From JBKBUF01 sp046290815 (lineage in GTDB: Bacteria > Bacteroidota > Bacteroidia > Cytophagales > Cytophagaceae): a DNA stretch of 64,000 nucleotides. Shown here in pieces: positions 41,775 through 51,622 of this stretch. Made by a program: the position numbers and the translations under genes. Numbering within the stretch: position 1 is the stretch's first letter; the number at the start of each line of letters is the position of its first letter. The notes beneath the pieces were generated by a model. That model worked only from the letters and a program-made list of their open reading frames with translations, was not told where the DNA came from and did not search any database. The stretch is from positions 44,285 to 108,284 of the forward strand of contig JBKBUF010000016.1 in NCBI GenBank assembly GCA_046290815.1, written 5' to 3'.

Positions 41775-42608
41775 ATGAATGAAATCGGGTTTTACGGGTT
41801 ACTGCTGGTATTTGTCAATATCATAGTATCATTTATAGGGTTCAGGGATTTAAATTTTTTTGAAAAACACACATTTGTTGTTGATAAGGTTTTAGTAGAG
41901 AAGGATTACAAAAGGATTATATCTTCAGGATTTTTACATGTGGGATGGGTACATCTGATATTTAACATTGTTAGTTTGTATTCATTCGCTGGATTATTAG
42001 AATACCGTGTTGGTCATGTAAATTTTTTAATCATATATTTTGCCAGCATGATAGGTGGAAAAATATTTGCATTGTTTGTTCATCGAAATCATGGAGATTA
42101 TAGTTCGGTTGGGGCTTCCGGAGCTGTTTGCGGTGTGATATTTGCCACCATTGCAGTGATTCCCGGAATGAATATAAGTTTATTTGGACTTCCTTTTTCA
42201 TTGCCAAGTTGGTTATATGGATTGTTTTTTTTGGTTATTTCGATATATGGGGTAAAAAATAAATCAGGAAACGTTGGCCATGAATCACATCTTGCGGGAG
42301 CATTGGTCGGAATGATTATTTCTTTGATTATTCTTCCTGCTTCATTGACTACTAATTATATTCCCATAGTTATCGTCCTAATGCCGACATTGGTTTTTAT
42401 TTATATGATAATAACCAGACCTGAAATTCTTATCACCGGTTCTTTTTCCGGAAACTCCAAAAGGTATTACAACATAGATGAAAGGTATAATGCCGAAAAA
42501 TTTAAAAAGCAAAAAGAGTTGGACCGCATACTTGACAAGATTAATCATAAGGGAATGAATAGTCTTTCAGAGAGAGAAAGAAAAAAGTTAGAAGAACTAT
42601 CAGGATAA
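41775..42608 (+). CDS. Rhomboid family intramembrane serine protease
   Basis: The membrane protein (277 residues from this start) cleaves other membrane proteins inside the bilayer. The catalytic Ser115 lies in VGASGAVCG and the catalytic His172 in ESHLAGALVG, forming the rhomboid dyad. LHVGWVHLIFN is the conserved helix-2 motif. ATG 41775 is chosen rather than a TTG three codons earlier. It ends 1 base before the cupin gene. Its cleavage target is unknown. Confidence 0.9.
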   Translation: MNEIGFYGLLLVFVNIIVSFIGFRDLNFFEKHTFVVDKVLVEKDYKRIISSGFLHVGWVHLIFNIVSLYSFAGLLEYRVGHVNFLIIYFASMIGGKIFALFVHRNHGDYSSVGASGAVCGVIFATIAVIPGMNISLFGLPFSLPSWLYGLFFLVISIYGVKNKSGNVGHESHLAGALVGMIISLIILPASLTTNYIPIVIVLMPTLVFIYMIITRPEILITGSFSGNSKRYYNIDERYNAEKFKKQKELDRILDKINHKGMNSLSERERKKLEELSG

Positions 42609-42609
42609 A

Positions 42610-43167
42610 ATGGCTAAAAAAGGACAGATATTAACGAATCCTCAGACCGGAGATGTTTTTGAATTTTTGGAAACATCTGGTGATAACAATGGGGCAAAGG
42701 TTGTAATCAAAACCACGCTAAAGGCCAAGGGCCAGATAGTCCCGAATCATATTCATGTTTTCCAGGATGAATCATTTGAAGTAATTTCAGGTAGCTTAAC
42801 AGTATGGTCTGAAGGAAAGACATTTTCACTTTCTGAAGGACAAAGTATTAACTTGCCTAAAAACAAACCTCATAATCATTTTAATTCAGAGGATCAACCG
42901 GTAACTTACATTCACACAGTTTCTCCGGCTCTAGATTTTGAATATCTGGTGGAAAACCTGGTTGGACTTGCTGCTGACGGAAAAAGTAAAAACGGGAAGT
43001 ATGGCATGCTACAGGAATTAGTAACGTTAAAATATCTTGATAGTAAGGCTTACCTCGCTAACATTCCTATCGGACCTCAAAAGTTTTTGATGAATACCAT
43101 CGCGCCGCTTGCCAGAGTTTTCGGTTATAGAGCTATTTACAGAAAATATTCAGGTATAGAAAAGTAA
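42610..43167 (+). CDS. Cupin-domain protein
   Basis: A 185-residue protein with a single cupin barrel at about residues 25-105. The metal-site motif is partial: G-x5-H-x-H as GQIVPNHIHVFQDESFEVISG, and a second as PHNHFNSEDQP. The C-terminal 70 residues are not a known domain. It is one base from the rhomboid gene and its stop touches the convergent hemG stop (zero bases between). Its ligand is unknown. Confidence 0.75.
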   Translation: MAKKGQILTNPQTGDVFEFLETSGDNNGAKVVIKTTLKAKGQIVPNHIHVFQDESFEVISGSLTVWSEGKTFSLSEGQSINLPKNKPHNHFNSEDQPVTYIHTVSPALDFEYLVENLVGLAADGKSKNGKYGMLQELVTLKYLDSKAYLANIPIGPQKFLMNTIAPLARVFGYRAIYRKYSGIEK

Positions 43168-44496
43168 CTATACTAAAGATAATTGTTCTGCCTGAAGCAT
43201 CTCTGCCATTTTTATTCCTTTTTTGATGCAATCCGATATTGATGCTCCGTCTTTCCAATTCGCACAGATATATATGCCCCCGGATTCCATTTTTGAGGAT
43301 AAGTTGTCTAAGGGCAACACTCTCTTGTCGAACTGCGGAATAGCCTGAGGTATTCTTATCATATTTTGATAAACCGGTGTGCTGCTTATGCCATAAAACT
43401 CTTTTATTTCTGAAAGAACATTGGCTGAAATCTGATTATCACTCATCAGTACTTTGTCTCGATTGCAGGCACCTCCAACCATAGTCGTTATTAAGATTTC
43501 ATCTTCAGGAGCTGTGAAAGGATAAACACTACTGGTCCACATAGAGCCGAGCGAAAATGCTCTTTCACAAGTCGGATTTAATCCGCCATAACCATCGAAA
43601 CTAAAAGTTACATCAGCCTTTTTGAAGGCAGTTGCCACTTTTGCCATAGGTACATAATTTATTTTGCCGAGGATTTCGGAAAATTCAGGAAATTCGTCTC
43701 TCAGAAAAGCAGATGCTGCGTATGCAGGAGCAGCAAGAACGACTTTGTCTGCTATAATTTTGTCCAGTCCATTATTAATGCTAATGATAAAACTTTCGTT
43801 AAGCCTGATGATATTGGTAACTTTTGCATAAGTTCTGATGTAATTTAGTTTAGAAGCCAATGTCAGGGGCAGATGTTTCATTCCATGTCGAAAAGTCAGT
43901 GAATCTTTCCTGCCTGCGGTTTTTTTACTTGTAATAAAGCCTTTGATAATTGATCCATACTTTGTTTCCAGGTCTGTCAAAAATGGAAAGGTTTTTTCTA
44001 CCAATAGTTCATCAATATTTCCTGCATAAATCCCTGATGCCAGCGGATCAATTATATAATCGGCTATTTGTTTATTGAACCTCCTTTCAAAGAACGAGCG
44101 CAAAGACTCATTTTTTTGAGGGTTAGGCTTTTTAATCAGTTCAGCAATGATCGCTAATTTAGTGTTCCAGCTGAAGAAGTCATCTGTGAAAAATGATTTC
44201 GGTGATGTGGGTATTTGCCGATATTCTCCGTTCTTGAGTATAAATCTGTTTTTGCTTACAAAAGTAGGTTCAACTATTTCTGAGGATATCCCCAGTTCAT
44301 TGATAAATGCTTTTATTTTATCATCTGCAAGAATAGTGTTTGGTCCGGCTTCTACAAGGTGTTTTCCATCATTATAACTGTCGATCACTCCACCTGCTTG
44401 TGAAGAGGATTCAAGTAATATATACTCGATATTTTTTTTCTGTAATTCGTATGCCAGAGTTAGTCCTGATATACCTCCGCCGATGATTGCTATCAT
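43168..44496 (-). CDS. hemG: Protoporphyrinogen/coproporphyrinogen oxidase
   Basis: The 442-residue flavoprotein oxidises a porphyrinogen to a porphyrin in heme synthesis (HemY-type, TIGR00562, often called hemG). It shows the N-terminal FAD motif IIGGGISGLTLAYELQKKNI, the ESSSQAGGVIDS second strand motif, the central PLASGIYAGNIDEL, and a C-terminal SGGIYICANWKDGASISDC. Whether protoporphyrinogen or coproporphyrinogen is used cannot be told from sequence. An FNR-type box lies at 44542, in a position fit for activation. It is convergent to and touching the cupin gene. Confidence 0.88.
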   Translation of the reverse strand: MIAIIGGGISGLTLAYELQKKNIEYILLESSSQAGGVIDSYNDGKHLVEAGPNTILADDKIKAFINELGISSEIVEPTFVSKNRFILKNGEYRQIPTSPKSFFTDDFFSWNTKLAIIAELIKKPNPQKNESLRSFFERRFNKQIADYIIDPLASGIYAGNIDELLVEKTFPFLTDLETKYGSIIKGFITSKKTAGRKDSLTFRHGMKHLPLTLASKLNYIRTYAKVTNIIRLNESFIISINNGLDKIIADKVVLAAPAYAASAFLRDEFPEFSEILGKINYVPMAKVATAFKKADVTFSFDGYGGLNPTCERAFSLGSMWTSSVYPFTAPEDEILITTMVGGACNRDKVLMSDNQISANVLSEIKEFYGISSTPVYQNMIRIPQAIPQFDKRVLPLDNLSSKMESGGIYICANWKDGASISDCIKKGIKMAEMLQAEQLSLV

Positions 44497-44541
44497 GTTC
44501 TTTTTTATTGTAAAAATACTCGTGAAGATATATTTATTTGA

Positions 44542-44553
44542 TGATATAGATCA
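44542..44553. promoter_or_regulatory. FNR/CRP-type box before hemG
   Basis: TGAT-ATAG-ATCA is a perfect TGAT-N4-ATCA palindrome. The hemG -7-like box TATTTTTA (minus strand of 44511-44518) puts the inferred start near 44504, so the box is centred near -43, close to the -41.5 of class II activators. Similar boxes precede cytochrome c and ctaA/ric. Confidence 0.5.
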
Positions 44554-44595
44554 TATTGAAACATTATAGATATCAGGATGAGTATAAGTATTAGA

Positions 44596-44682
44596 GTGTT
44601 AAAGTGTTAGCCAGTTATGGAATTAGAATGTTCAGCTGTTGAGTAAGCTATCCTAAACCTGAACACTATTACACTATAACAC
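44596..44682. repeat. Imperfect inverted repeat made of GTGTTA-type units
   Basis: GTGTTAAAGTGT (44596-44607) is the inverted partner of ACACTATAACAC (44671-44682) with one mismatch. Inside the right arm ACACTATT-ACACTATA has an 8-base period. It looks like a non-coding repeat remnant between hemG and the cytochrome gene. Confidence 0.5.
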
Positions 44683-44695
44683 CTCTGACAAAATA

Positions 44696-44713
44696 AAGGA
44701 CATTAAGATCTTT
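44696..44713 (+). promoter_or_regulatory. Shared operator-like site (AAGGAC-N6-ATCTTT) before cytochrome c
   Basis: AAGGAC-ATTAAG-ATCTTT followed by TATT closely matches the sites at 63788 (AAGGAT-AATAAG-ATCCTT) and 57772 (GGAT-AAAAAG-ATCC). The common core is (A)AGGAY-N6-ATCYTTTT. A dimeric regulator, possibly the Rrf2 protein encoded at 61341, is proposed. Confidence 0.45.
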
Positions 44714-44725
44714 TATTCCTATAGC

Positions 44726-44737
44726 TGATAAAAGTCA
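44726..44737 (+). promoter_or_regulatory. FNR/CRP-type box before cytochrome c
   Basis: TGAT-AAAA-GTCA followed by TTTTATAAT. It is one base from a perfect TGAT-N4-ATCA palindrome and closely resembles the sequence at 57713. With the -7-like TAATTTGA at 44757-44764 the inferred start is near 44771, so the box is centred near -40. Confidence 0.45.
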
Positions 44738-44786
44738 TTTTATAATTTTTATGGTTTAATTTGATTTGTATAAAAAAAGATGTGCT

Positions 44787-45323
44787 ATGAAAAAGTTAAT
44801 CCCAATTTTGTTTTTTCTGGCTATATACAATATGATATATGCTCAGGATATTGCCGAAGGTGAAAAGTTATATAATTCATCCTGTAAGGCATGCCATTCA
44901 ATAGGTAAAGGGGCAGTTGTGGGACCTGACCTGGCCAATGTGCATGAAAGAAGAAGTGCCGAATGGCTTAAAAAGTTTATTAAATCTCCTTCAGCAATGA
45001 TCGGTGAAGGTGATGCGGAAGCGGTGAAGCTTTTCGAAGAATTCAATAAAATCATGATGCCGGATCAGTCGTTTCTTTCCGATGCCGACATAAACAATCT
45101 GATTGCATTTATCACCGAAAAAAGTTCTGCTAAAGAAGAGCCTGTTGCAGTGGCAGATAAAAGTACTTCGGTGATCGAAGCTTCTGTGCCTTCAGCCGGA
45201 GTGAGCGGAGTAAGTACTGTAGTTATTGTTTTGCTTGGAATTACAATTGCATTGGTGGTGGCTACATGTTTATTGATCATGAAAGCAGTTAAGTTAATTT
45301 CGGCAGCGAACAGGATTAAATAA
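44787..45323 (+). CDS. Membrane-anchored class I cytochrome c
   Basis: The 178-residue protein has a signal peptide (MKKLIPILFFLAIYNMIYAQ), a single heme-binding CKACH (C-x2-C-H) and the axial methionine candidate in MMPDQSFLSD. After an Ala/Ser/Glu-rich linker there is a C-terminal membrane helix (VIVLLGITIALVVATCLLIM). It should face the periplasm and carry electrons between complexes. ATG 44787 is chosen because it starts the signal peptide; an upstream TTG would add seven polar residues. FNR-type and operator-like sites lie upstream. It is followed 2 bases later by nadA. Confidence 0.85.
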   Translation: MKKLIPILFFLAIYNMIYAQDIAEGEKLYNSSCKACHSIGKGAVVGPDLANVHERRSAEWLKKFIKSPSAMIGEGDAEAVKLFEEFNKIMMPDQSFLSDADINNLIAFITEKSSAKEEPVAVADKSTSVIEASVPSAGVSGVSTVVIVLLGITIALVVATCLLIMKAVKLISAANRIK

Positions 45324-45325
45324 CC

Positions 45326-46258
45326 ATGATTGATTTTGGGCTGGAAATAAACAGGATAAAAAGGGAGAAAAATGCAGTAATTCTGGCACATTATTACCAG
45401 AGGCCTGAAGTTCAGGAGGTGGCAGATTTTATTGGAGATAGTCTTAACCTGGCTTACAAGGCAAATGAAACTCCGGCAGACATAATAGTCTTTGCCGGAG
45501 TGTTGTTTATGGCGGAAACTGCTAAAATAATTTGTCCCGGTAAAAAAGTGCTGGTTCCGGATTTTGAAGCAGGCTGCTCTTTGTCGGACAATTGCACTGC
45601 TGTTCAATTTAAAAAATTTATTGATCGGTATCCGGATCATACTGTTGTTTCATACATCAACTGCAGTGCAGAAGTGAAAGCCATGAGTGATGTGATCTGT
45701 ACATCGTCCAACGCTGTGAAGATTGTGGAGTCTCTTCCTGCTGACAGGCCAATAATTTTTGCTCCTGATAAAAATCTGGGCAGATATGTGAAAGAAGTTT
45801 CCGGCAGAGATTTGGTATTGTGGGACGGAAGCTGTTTTATTCATGAATCATTTTCTGAGGTCAAAATTCTTGATTTAAAGAAAAAGCATCCTGATGCAGA
45901 AATCATTGCTCATCCGGAATGTGCGGAAATAGTAATAATGATTGCTGACCATATAGGTTCAACTGCTCAGTTGATCAGATATGCAAAACAAAGTTCTAAA
46001 AAAGAATTTATTGTCGTCACAGAAGCCGGAATTTTGCATGAGATGCAGAAAGAAATGCCGGAGAAAATACTTATACCTGCGCCTCCTTCTTATTATACTT
46101 CATGTAACTGTGGCGAGTGTCCTTATATGAAGCTGACAACTCTGGAAAAAATTTATTCTTGTCTTGTTAATGAAACTCCAGAAATATTTGTCCCGGATCA
46201 GGTACAAGGTCCTGCTATGAGGGCCATTGAAAAAATGTTTGAGCTCACTGAGAAGTAA
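45326..46258 (+). CDS. nadA: Quinolinate synthase
   Basis: The 310-residue 4Fe-4S enzyme condenses iminoaspartate with dihydroxyacetone phosphate to give quinolinate. Cysteine ligands occur in DFEAGCSLSDNC, the middle CTSSNAVKI and the C-terminal SCNCGECPYM. It starts 2 bases after the cytochrome gene and overlaps nadB by one base (TAATG), so nadA-nadB are translationally coupled. The third step, nadC, is elsewhere (12433). Confidence 0.95.
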   Translation: MIDFGLEINRIKREKNAVILAHYYQRPEVQEVADFIGDSLNLAYKANETPADIIVFAGVLFMAETAKIICPGKKVLVPDFEAGCSLSDNCTAVQFKKFIDRYPDHTVVSYINCSAEVKAMSDVICTSSNAVKIVESLPADRPIIFAPDKNLGRYVKEVSGRDLVLWDGSCFIHESFSEVKILDLKKKHPDAEIIAHPECAEIVIMIADHIGSTAQLIRYAKQSSKKEFIVVTEAGILHEMQKEMPEKILIPAPPSYYTSCNCGECPYMKLTTLEKIYSCLVNETPEIFVPDQVQGPAMRAIEKMFELTEK

Positions 46259-47775
46259 TGGTTGCTGATTTCCTTGTTATCGGGTCCGGAATTGCAGGGT
46301 TGGTTTATGCCATAAAAGTTGCTGAAGCTAATCCTGAAAAGAAAATTCTGGTTACCACTAAAGCCTCTGCTTTGGAAACCAATACCCGATATGCTCAGGG
46401 TGGTGTGGCGGCAGTCATGTCATCAGGAAAAGATAGTGTCGCGGATCATTTTTATGACACTATGAAGGCGGGTGATTTTTTATGCGATGGGAAAATTGTA
46501 GACCTTGTTGTTCGCACAGCAGGAGAAAGGATAAATGAAATTCAACACTGGGGTGCCAGATTTGATAAAGATAACGATGGTTCATTTTTGCTAGGCCTGG
46601 AGGGAGGTCATTCCAGGAATAGAATTTTGCATCATAAGGATATAACAGGACTTGAAATTCAGACTACTTTACTAAGGAAAATCAGGGCACTGCCAAATGT
46701 AACCATACTTACAGAGTTGTTTGCAAAAGATCTGATCATTGCAACAAAAGTACATGAGAAAATCTGTAAGGGTGCAGTTTTCATTGATGTATACTATGGT
46801 AAGGAAATCGAAATTCTTGCCGGTAAAACTTTGCTTGCTACAGGAGGTGCAGGGCAAGTGTATCTGCATACTACGAATCCTCCAATTGCAACAGGTGATG
46901 GAATTGCTATAGCCGCAAGAGCAGGTGCTGAAATTTCTAATATGGAATTTGTACAGTTTCATCCCACCGTACTTTATTCAAATCATCAGCCACCTTTCCT
47001 TATTTCGGAAGCTGTAAGAGGCGCAGGGGCAATTTTAGTTAACTCCAAAGGAAAAAGTTTTGTAGATAAATACAGTTCATCCGGTTCGCTGGCTACAAGG
47101 GATATTGTGTCAAGAGCCATACATTTTGAAATGCAATGTTCCTCCGATAATCATGTTTATCTGGATTGTACCAAAATACCGATGGAGCGATTTAAAAACA
47201 GTTTTCCAAATATATATGCTAAATGCAGGGAGCTGGGAATAGATGTTTCTGAAAATCCCATACCGGTAACTCCTGCAGCGCATTATCTGTGCGGCGGAAT
47301 CACTACCGATGCGTGGGGTGCTACGAGCATAGGAAATCTGTATGCATGCGGGGAATGTGCTAATACAGGACTTCATGGAGCAAACAGACTAGCTTCTAAT
47401 TCTTTGCTGGAAGCATTAGTTTTTGCTCATCAGTCTTTTCTTCATTCGCATAATTCATTGAGTGATGCCGAAGATGATTTTCTTCCTGATAGAGCCGAAT
47501 CTCAGCAGTATGTTCCTGCAAATGAATGCAAGGTATTAGAAAATCTTATCAATTTAAGAGGATTGATGTGGACGGGTGCAGGAATAGTTAAAACAAACTA
47601 CGGGTTGAATTATACTATGAATGAATTGAGGATGATGAAGGAAAACATCAGTGGAAATAGCATTCGCTGCCTTGAATTCAAGAATATGATACTTGTTGGC
47701 CAATTGATTGTAAAGTGTAGTCTTGAAAGAAAGGAAAACAGAGGAGTTTTTTTTAATGAGGACCTGGTGGAGTAG
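46258..47775 (+). CDS. nadB: L-aspartate oxidase
   Basis: A 505-residue flavoenzyme that oxidises L-aspartate to iminoaspartate for NadA. The FAD motif is GSGIAGLVYAIKVAE, followed by NTRYAQGGVAAVMSS, GLEGGHSRNRILHHKDITG and the late GLHGANRLASNSLLEALVF. It overlaps nadA (TAATG). Its C-terminus converges on the QueD-like gene with 9 bases between stops. Confidence 0.95.
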   Translation: MVADFLVIGSGIAGLVYAIKVAEANPEKKILVTTKASALETNTRYAQGGVAAVMSSGKDSVADHFYDTMKAGDFLCDGKIVDLVVRTAGERINEIQHWGARFDKDNDGSFLLGLEGGHSRNRILHHKDITGLEIQTTLLRKIRALPNVTILTELFAKDLIIATKVHEKICKGAVFIDVYYGKEIEILAGKTLLATGGAGQVYLHTTNPPIATGDGIAIAARAGAEISNMEFVQFHPTVLYSNHQPPFLISEAVRGAGAILVNSKGKSFVDKYSSSGSLATRDIVSRAIHFEMQCSSDNHVYLDCTKIPMERFKNSFPNIYAKCRELGIDVSENPIPVTPAAHYLCGGITTDAWGATSIGNLYACGECANTGLHGANRLASNSLLEALVFAHQSFLHSHNSLSDAEDDFLPDRAESQQYVPANECKVLENLINLRGLMWTGAGIVKTNYGLNYTMNELRMMKENISGNSIRCLEFKNMILVGQLIVKCSLERKENRGVFFNEDLVE

Positions 47776-47784
47776 CTATGTAAT

Positions 47785-48234
47785 TTATTTGTTATCCTCT
47801 TCCCGCCACTCACTATAAGATGATTCTGTCTCATACAACTTTACTTTCATGAGTTTTATTTCTTTCGGTAATTCTCTGTTTAAGGTATCTGCAATAAAAA
47901 TAGTAAGGTTTTCACAGGTTGGCTGAAATGGTACAGTAATAATCCGTTCAGACATTTTTTTAAGTTGCATCAATGCTGATTCGCTTATTGAATTATTGAT
48001 GATAAGGCAATGATCAAAATATTGGATGATGTGCTCAAGAACGATTTTTTTCAGGATCGAGAAATCTAAAACCATTCCTTCTTTGGGATGATTTTTTTCA
48101 TTTAGTGTGTGTCCACCGACAGTAACAAATAATACATACGAATGTCCATGGATGTTTCTGCACCACCCGTCATAATGTGACAAGGCATGGGCGGTTTCAA
48201 AGGAAAACTTCTTTGTAATTCTTATAAATGCCAT
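47785..48234 (-). CDS. queD: 6-pyruvoyl-tetrahydropterin synthase/QueD family
   Basis: The protein (149 residues from the ATG at 48234) has the zinc- and catalytic-site motif FETAHALSHYDGWCRNIHGHSY, in which C-x3-HGH is the QueD signature, plus CENLTIFIADTL and KVKLYETESSYSEW at the end. QueD makes 6-carboxytetrahydropterin for queuosine; the pterin-synthase subfamily is less likely. Other queuosine genes are not in the window. An upstream in-frame ATG 11 codons earlier is not preferred. Confidence 0.85.
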   Translation of the reverse strand: MAFIRITKKFSFETAHALSHYDGWCRNIHGHSYVLFVTVGGHTLNEKNHPKEGMVLDFSILKKIVLEHIIQYFDHCLIINNSISESALMQLKKMSERIITVPFQPTCENLTIFIADTLNRELPKEIKLMKVKLYETESSYSEWREEDNK

Positions 48235-48370
48235 TACTTTAAAATTGTTCGCAATAAGCTTTGGCAAAAAGTTACAAACAATGATTCATGTCATTTTTAC
48301 CAGGCTATATGTGGGCTATTTTTAGGTAATTAAAGATAAACGCATCCTTATATCCTTAACTCTATAACCT

Positions 48371-51300
48371 ATGCCCGCAAACGCTTCTCTAAAATCTAAA
48401 AAAGGAATTAAAGTAAACAGTTATTTTGTTCCGGAAGGTTCAGCTCCTTTTGATTTGTTTGATTATGATATCAGAAAGTCCTCTATCAAAAATCCCGGCG
48501 GAGAAGTGGTGTTTGAAATGAGCAATGTGGAAGTTCCCACAGGTTGGTCTCAGGTAGCTACGGATATTCTGGCGCAAAAATATTTCAGGAGAACAGGTGT
48601 TCCCCAGACAGACGGAACTACAGGTGCTGAAACTTCAGTTAAACAGGTGGTGCACAGACTTGCAGATTGCTGGAGAGTATGGGGGGAAAGATATGGATAT
48701 TTTGCCTCCCGGGAAGAAGGTTCAATATTCTATAATGAAATAGTATATACTCTCCTTGCTCAAATTGCTGCTCCTAATTCTCCCCAGTGGTTTAATACAG
48801 GGCTATATAACAGCTATAAAATCAACGGGAGCTCTCAGGGACATTACTATGTAGATCCTGACGACGAGCAATTAAAAGTTTCAGGCTCTTCCTATGAGCG
48901 TCCTCAAACACACGCATGCTTTATACTTTCTGTCAATGATGATCTTGTCAATGAAGGTGGCATTATGGATTTGCTGGTGAAAGAAGCAAGAATATTTAAA
49001 TACGGTTCCGGTGCCGGCACAAACTACTCTAACATCAGAGCTACTCATGAAAGGTTATCGGGAGGAGGTTTCTCATCCGGATTAATGTCATTTTTAAAAG
49101 TTACAGATAAAGCTGCCGGAGCAATAAAATCTGGCGGAACAACAAGAAGAGCAGCCAAGATGGTATGTGTTGATCTGGATCACCCGGAAATAACTGAGCT
49201 GGTAAACTGGAAACTTAAAGAAGAAGAAAAGGTAGCGGCTCTGGTAGCTGCCGGCTTTTCATCAGATTACGAGGGCGAAGCTTATCAAACAGTTTCCGGG
49301 CAGAATGTGAATCTTTCAGTAAGAATTCCCAATCAGTTTTTTCAGAATCTGAAAGATAAAAGAAACTGGGGTCTGACTTCCAGAACGAGCAAAGAAGTCA
49401 TTAAAGAAGTTAATTCTTCAGAACTATGGGATCAGATAGCACATGCTGCCTGGAAATGTGGTGATCCGGGCGTGCAGTTTGATACTACAATCAATGAATG
49501 GCATACCTGCCCTGAAGGAGGAAGAATAAGAGCCTCTAATCCTTGTTCCGAATTTATGTTCCTTGATAATACAGGTTGTAATCTTGCATCTATTAATCTT
49601 AGGAAATTCTGGGATTATGAAAAAGGTATTTTTAATGTGAAGGCATTTGAGCATACCTGTAAAATCTGGTCTGTTGTTCTTGAGATTACAACATTAATGG
49701 CTCAATATCCGACTAAAGAAATTGCACAGTTGTCCTACGAATATCGCCCGGTTGGTTTAGGATTTGCCAACCTCGGCGGTATGCTTATGGCAGCCGGAAT
49801 ACCTTATGACAGTGAGAAAGGAAGATCAATGGCAGGGGTTCTGTCTTCCATAATGACCGGTACTGTATATAAGACCTCTGCAGAGATGGCATCCGTTCTT
49901 GGTCCTTTCAAACATTTTAATGTAAACAAGAATCATATGTTAAAGGTGATGAGAAATCACCGTGCTGCTGCATTTAATGATTCTAAATCTTATTCCGGCC
50001 TTACAATAAAACCTGAAGGAATCAAAGAAGAGTTTTGTCCGGAATATCTGGTTAATGCATCATGCAGGATTTGGGATGATGCGGTAGAGCTTGGAGAAAA
50101 ATATGGTTACCGGAATGCTCAGGCAACCGTTGTGGCTCCAACCGGGACTATCGGATTGCTTATGGATTGTGACACCACAGGCATTGAGCCGGATTTTTCT
50201 TTGGTAAAATTTAAAAAACTTTCTGGCGGCGGTTATTTTAAAATTATTAATAATGCAGTCCCTTCAGCTCTTGTTAATCTGGGTTATTCCGAATATGAAA
50301 TTAAAAATATTAAAAACTATATCTTGGGCAGAGGCACATTTGCCGGCGCACCATACATCAATCATGAGACATTGATGGCAAAAGGATTTTCAAAATCAGA
50401 TGTAAAGAAGCTGGATGAATTGTCACAGTCTGCATTTCATATCAATTATTTGTTCAATGCTTTCACTTTAGGTGAAGATTGTATGAGAAGAATTGGTATA
50501 GAAGCAGAAAAATATAATGACCCGGGGTTTAATTTACTTCAGCAGTTAGGTTTTACCCCGCAGCAGATTGAGGAGGCTAACAAATATATTTGCGGAACTA
50601 TGACAATCGAGGGGGCTCCGCATCTTAAAGATGAAGACTTGCCTGTTTTTGACTGTGCAAATAAATGTGGTCCTGAAGGTAAAAGATTCTTAAGTCCCTT
50701 GTCTCATATACAAATGATGGCATCGGTGCAGCCATTTATATCAGGAGCGATTTCCAAGACTATCAACTTCCCTGCTGAGGCAGATGCAAAAGATATAAAA
50801 GACAATTTTGAACTGGCCTGGAGGAAAGGTTTGAAAGCATGCACTGTATATCGTGACGGAAGTAAATTGTCTCAGCCTCTTTCTTCCAGCGATAAGAAGA
50901 ATGAACAGAAAAAGGATTTGACAGAATCAGAACTGATTGATTGTTTAACTCCGGAGCAGGTGCTGAAAGCTGCGCAAAAAATCATTCATGAATCTTCTGA
51001 CACCAAATTTAAAAGAGCTTTATCAAGAGTAGTGGAGAAAAAGAGTCTGCCTGATAAAAGAAATGGTTTTACACAGAAAGCTAAAATTGACGGCCATGCT
51101 GTTTATATCCGTACTGGTGAGTATGATGATGGTACCCTGGGTGAGATTTTTATCGATATGTATAAAGAAGGTGCTTCCTATCGATCATTGCTTAACTGTT
51201 TTGCGGTGGCGGTTTCTGTCGGTTTGCAATATGGAGTACCTTTAGAAGAGTTTGTAGAGAAATTTACCTTCACAAGGTTTGAGCCCGCAGGTATGGTAGA

Positions 51301-51622
51301 AGGGCAGCCTTACATTAAATACTCTACCTCTTTGCTTGATTTGATTTTCAGAACACTGGCATGGGAATATCTCGGAAGAGAAGATCTGTTGCATGTAAAA
51401 CCAGGTAAAGCTCAGGTTACAGAAAATCTTACAATGCCGGATTGCAAGGAGTCAAAAGAAATAAGTTATCAATTGAATACATCACTTTCAGGGCAGACTC
51501 AGGATTTTCTAAGTTCTATGATGGGCGATGCTCCTGTTTGTAATGTGTGTGGTCATATAACTATAAGAAACGGCACCTGTTATAAATGTCTTAATTGCGG
51601 AAACAGTTTAGGATGCAGTTAG
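48371..51622 (+). CDS. nrdJ: Adenosylcobalamin-dependent (class II) ribonucleotide reductase
   Basis: The 1083-residue enzyme reduces ribonucleotides using adenosylcobalamin. It shows the N-terminal region SPQWFNTGLYNSY, the finger-loop cysteine zone NPCSEFMFLDNTGCNLASINL, APTGTIGLLMDCDTTGIEP, and a C-terminal zinc ribbon (VCNVCGHITIRNGTCYKCLNC). Length is as for the long NrdJ type. No cobalamin riboswitch is seen upstream. bioB overlaps its 3' end by 10 bases. Confidence 0.95.
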   Translation: MPANASLKSKKGIKVNSYFVPEGSAPFDLFDYDIRKSSIKNPGGEVVFEMSNVEVPTGWSQVATDILAQKYFRRTGVPQTDGTTGAETSVKQVVHRLADCWRVWGERYGYFASREEGSIFYNEIVYTLLAQIAAPNSPQWFNTGLYNSYKINGSSQGHYYVDPDDEQLKVSGSSYERPQTHACFILSVNDDLVNEGGIMDLLVKEARIFKYGSGAGTNYSNIRATHERLSGGGFSSGLMSFLKVTDKAAGAIKSGGTTRRAAKMVCVDLDHPEITELVNWKLKEEEKVAALVAAGFSSDYEGEAYQTVSGQNVNLSVRIPNQFFQNLKDKRNWGLTSRTSKEVIKEVNSSELWDQIAHAAWKCGDPGVQFDTTINEWHTCPEGGRIRASNPCSEFMFLDNTGCNLASINLRKFWDYEKGIFNVKAFEHTCKIWSVVLEITTLMAQYPTKEIAQLSYEYRPVGLGFANLGGMLMAAGIPYDSEKGRSMAGVLSSIMTGTVYKTSAEMASVLGPFKHFNVNKNHMLKVMRNHRAAAFNDSKSYSGLTIKPEGIKEEFCPEYLVNASCRIWDDAVELGEKYGYRNAQATVVAPTGTIGLLMDCDTTGIEPDFSLVKFKKLSGGGYFKIINNAVPSALVNLGYSEYEIKNIKNYILGRGTFAGAPYINHETLMAKGFSKSDVKKLDELSQSAFHINYLFNAFTLGEDCMRRIGIEAEKYNDPGFNLLQQLGFTPQQIEEANKYICGTMTIEGAPHLKDEDLPVFDCANKCGPEGKRFLSPLSHIQMMASVQPFISGAISKTINFPAEADAKDIKDNFELAWRKGLKACTVYRDGSKLSQPLSSSDKKNEQKKDLTESELIDCLTPEQVLKAAQKIIHESSDTKFKRALSRVVEKKSLPDKRNGFTQKAKIDGHAVYIRTGEYDDGTLGEIFIDMYKEGASYRSLLNCFAVAVSVGLQYGVPLEEFVEKFTFTRFEPAGMVEGQPYIKYSTSLLDLIFRTLAWEYLGREDLLHVKPGKAQVTENLTMPDCKESKEISYQLNTSLSGQTQDFLSSMMGDAPVCNVCGHITIRNGTCYKCLNCGNSLGCS

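Noticed and set aside
48268..48370. Cobalamin riboswitch before nrdJ
   Set aside because: The stretch is only about 100 bases and lacks the conserved B12-box pattern I would expect.
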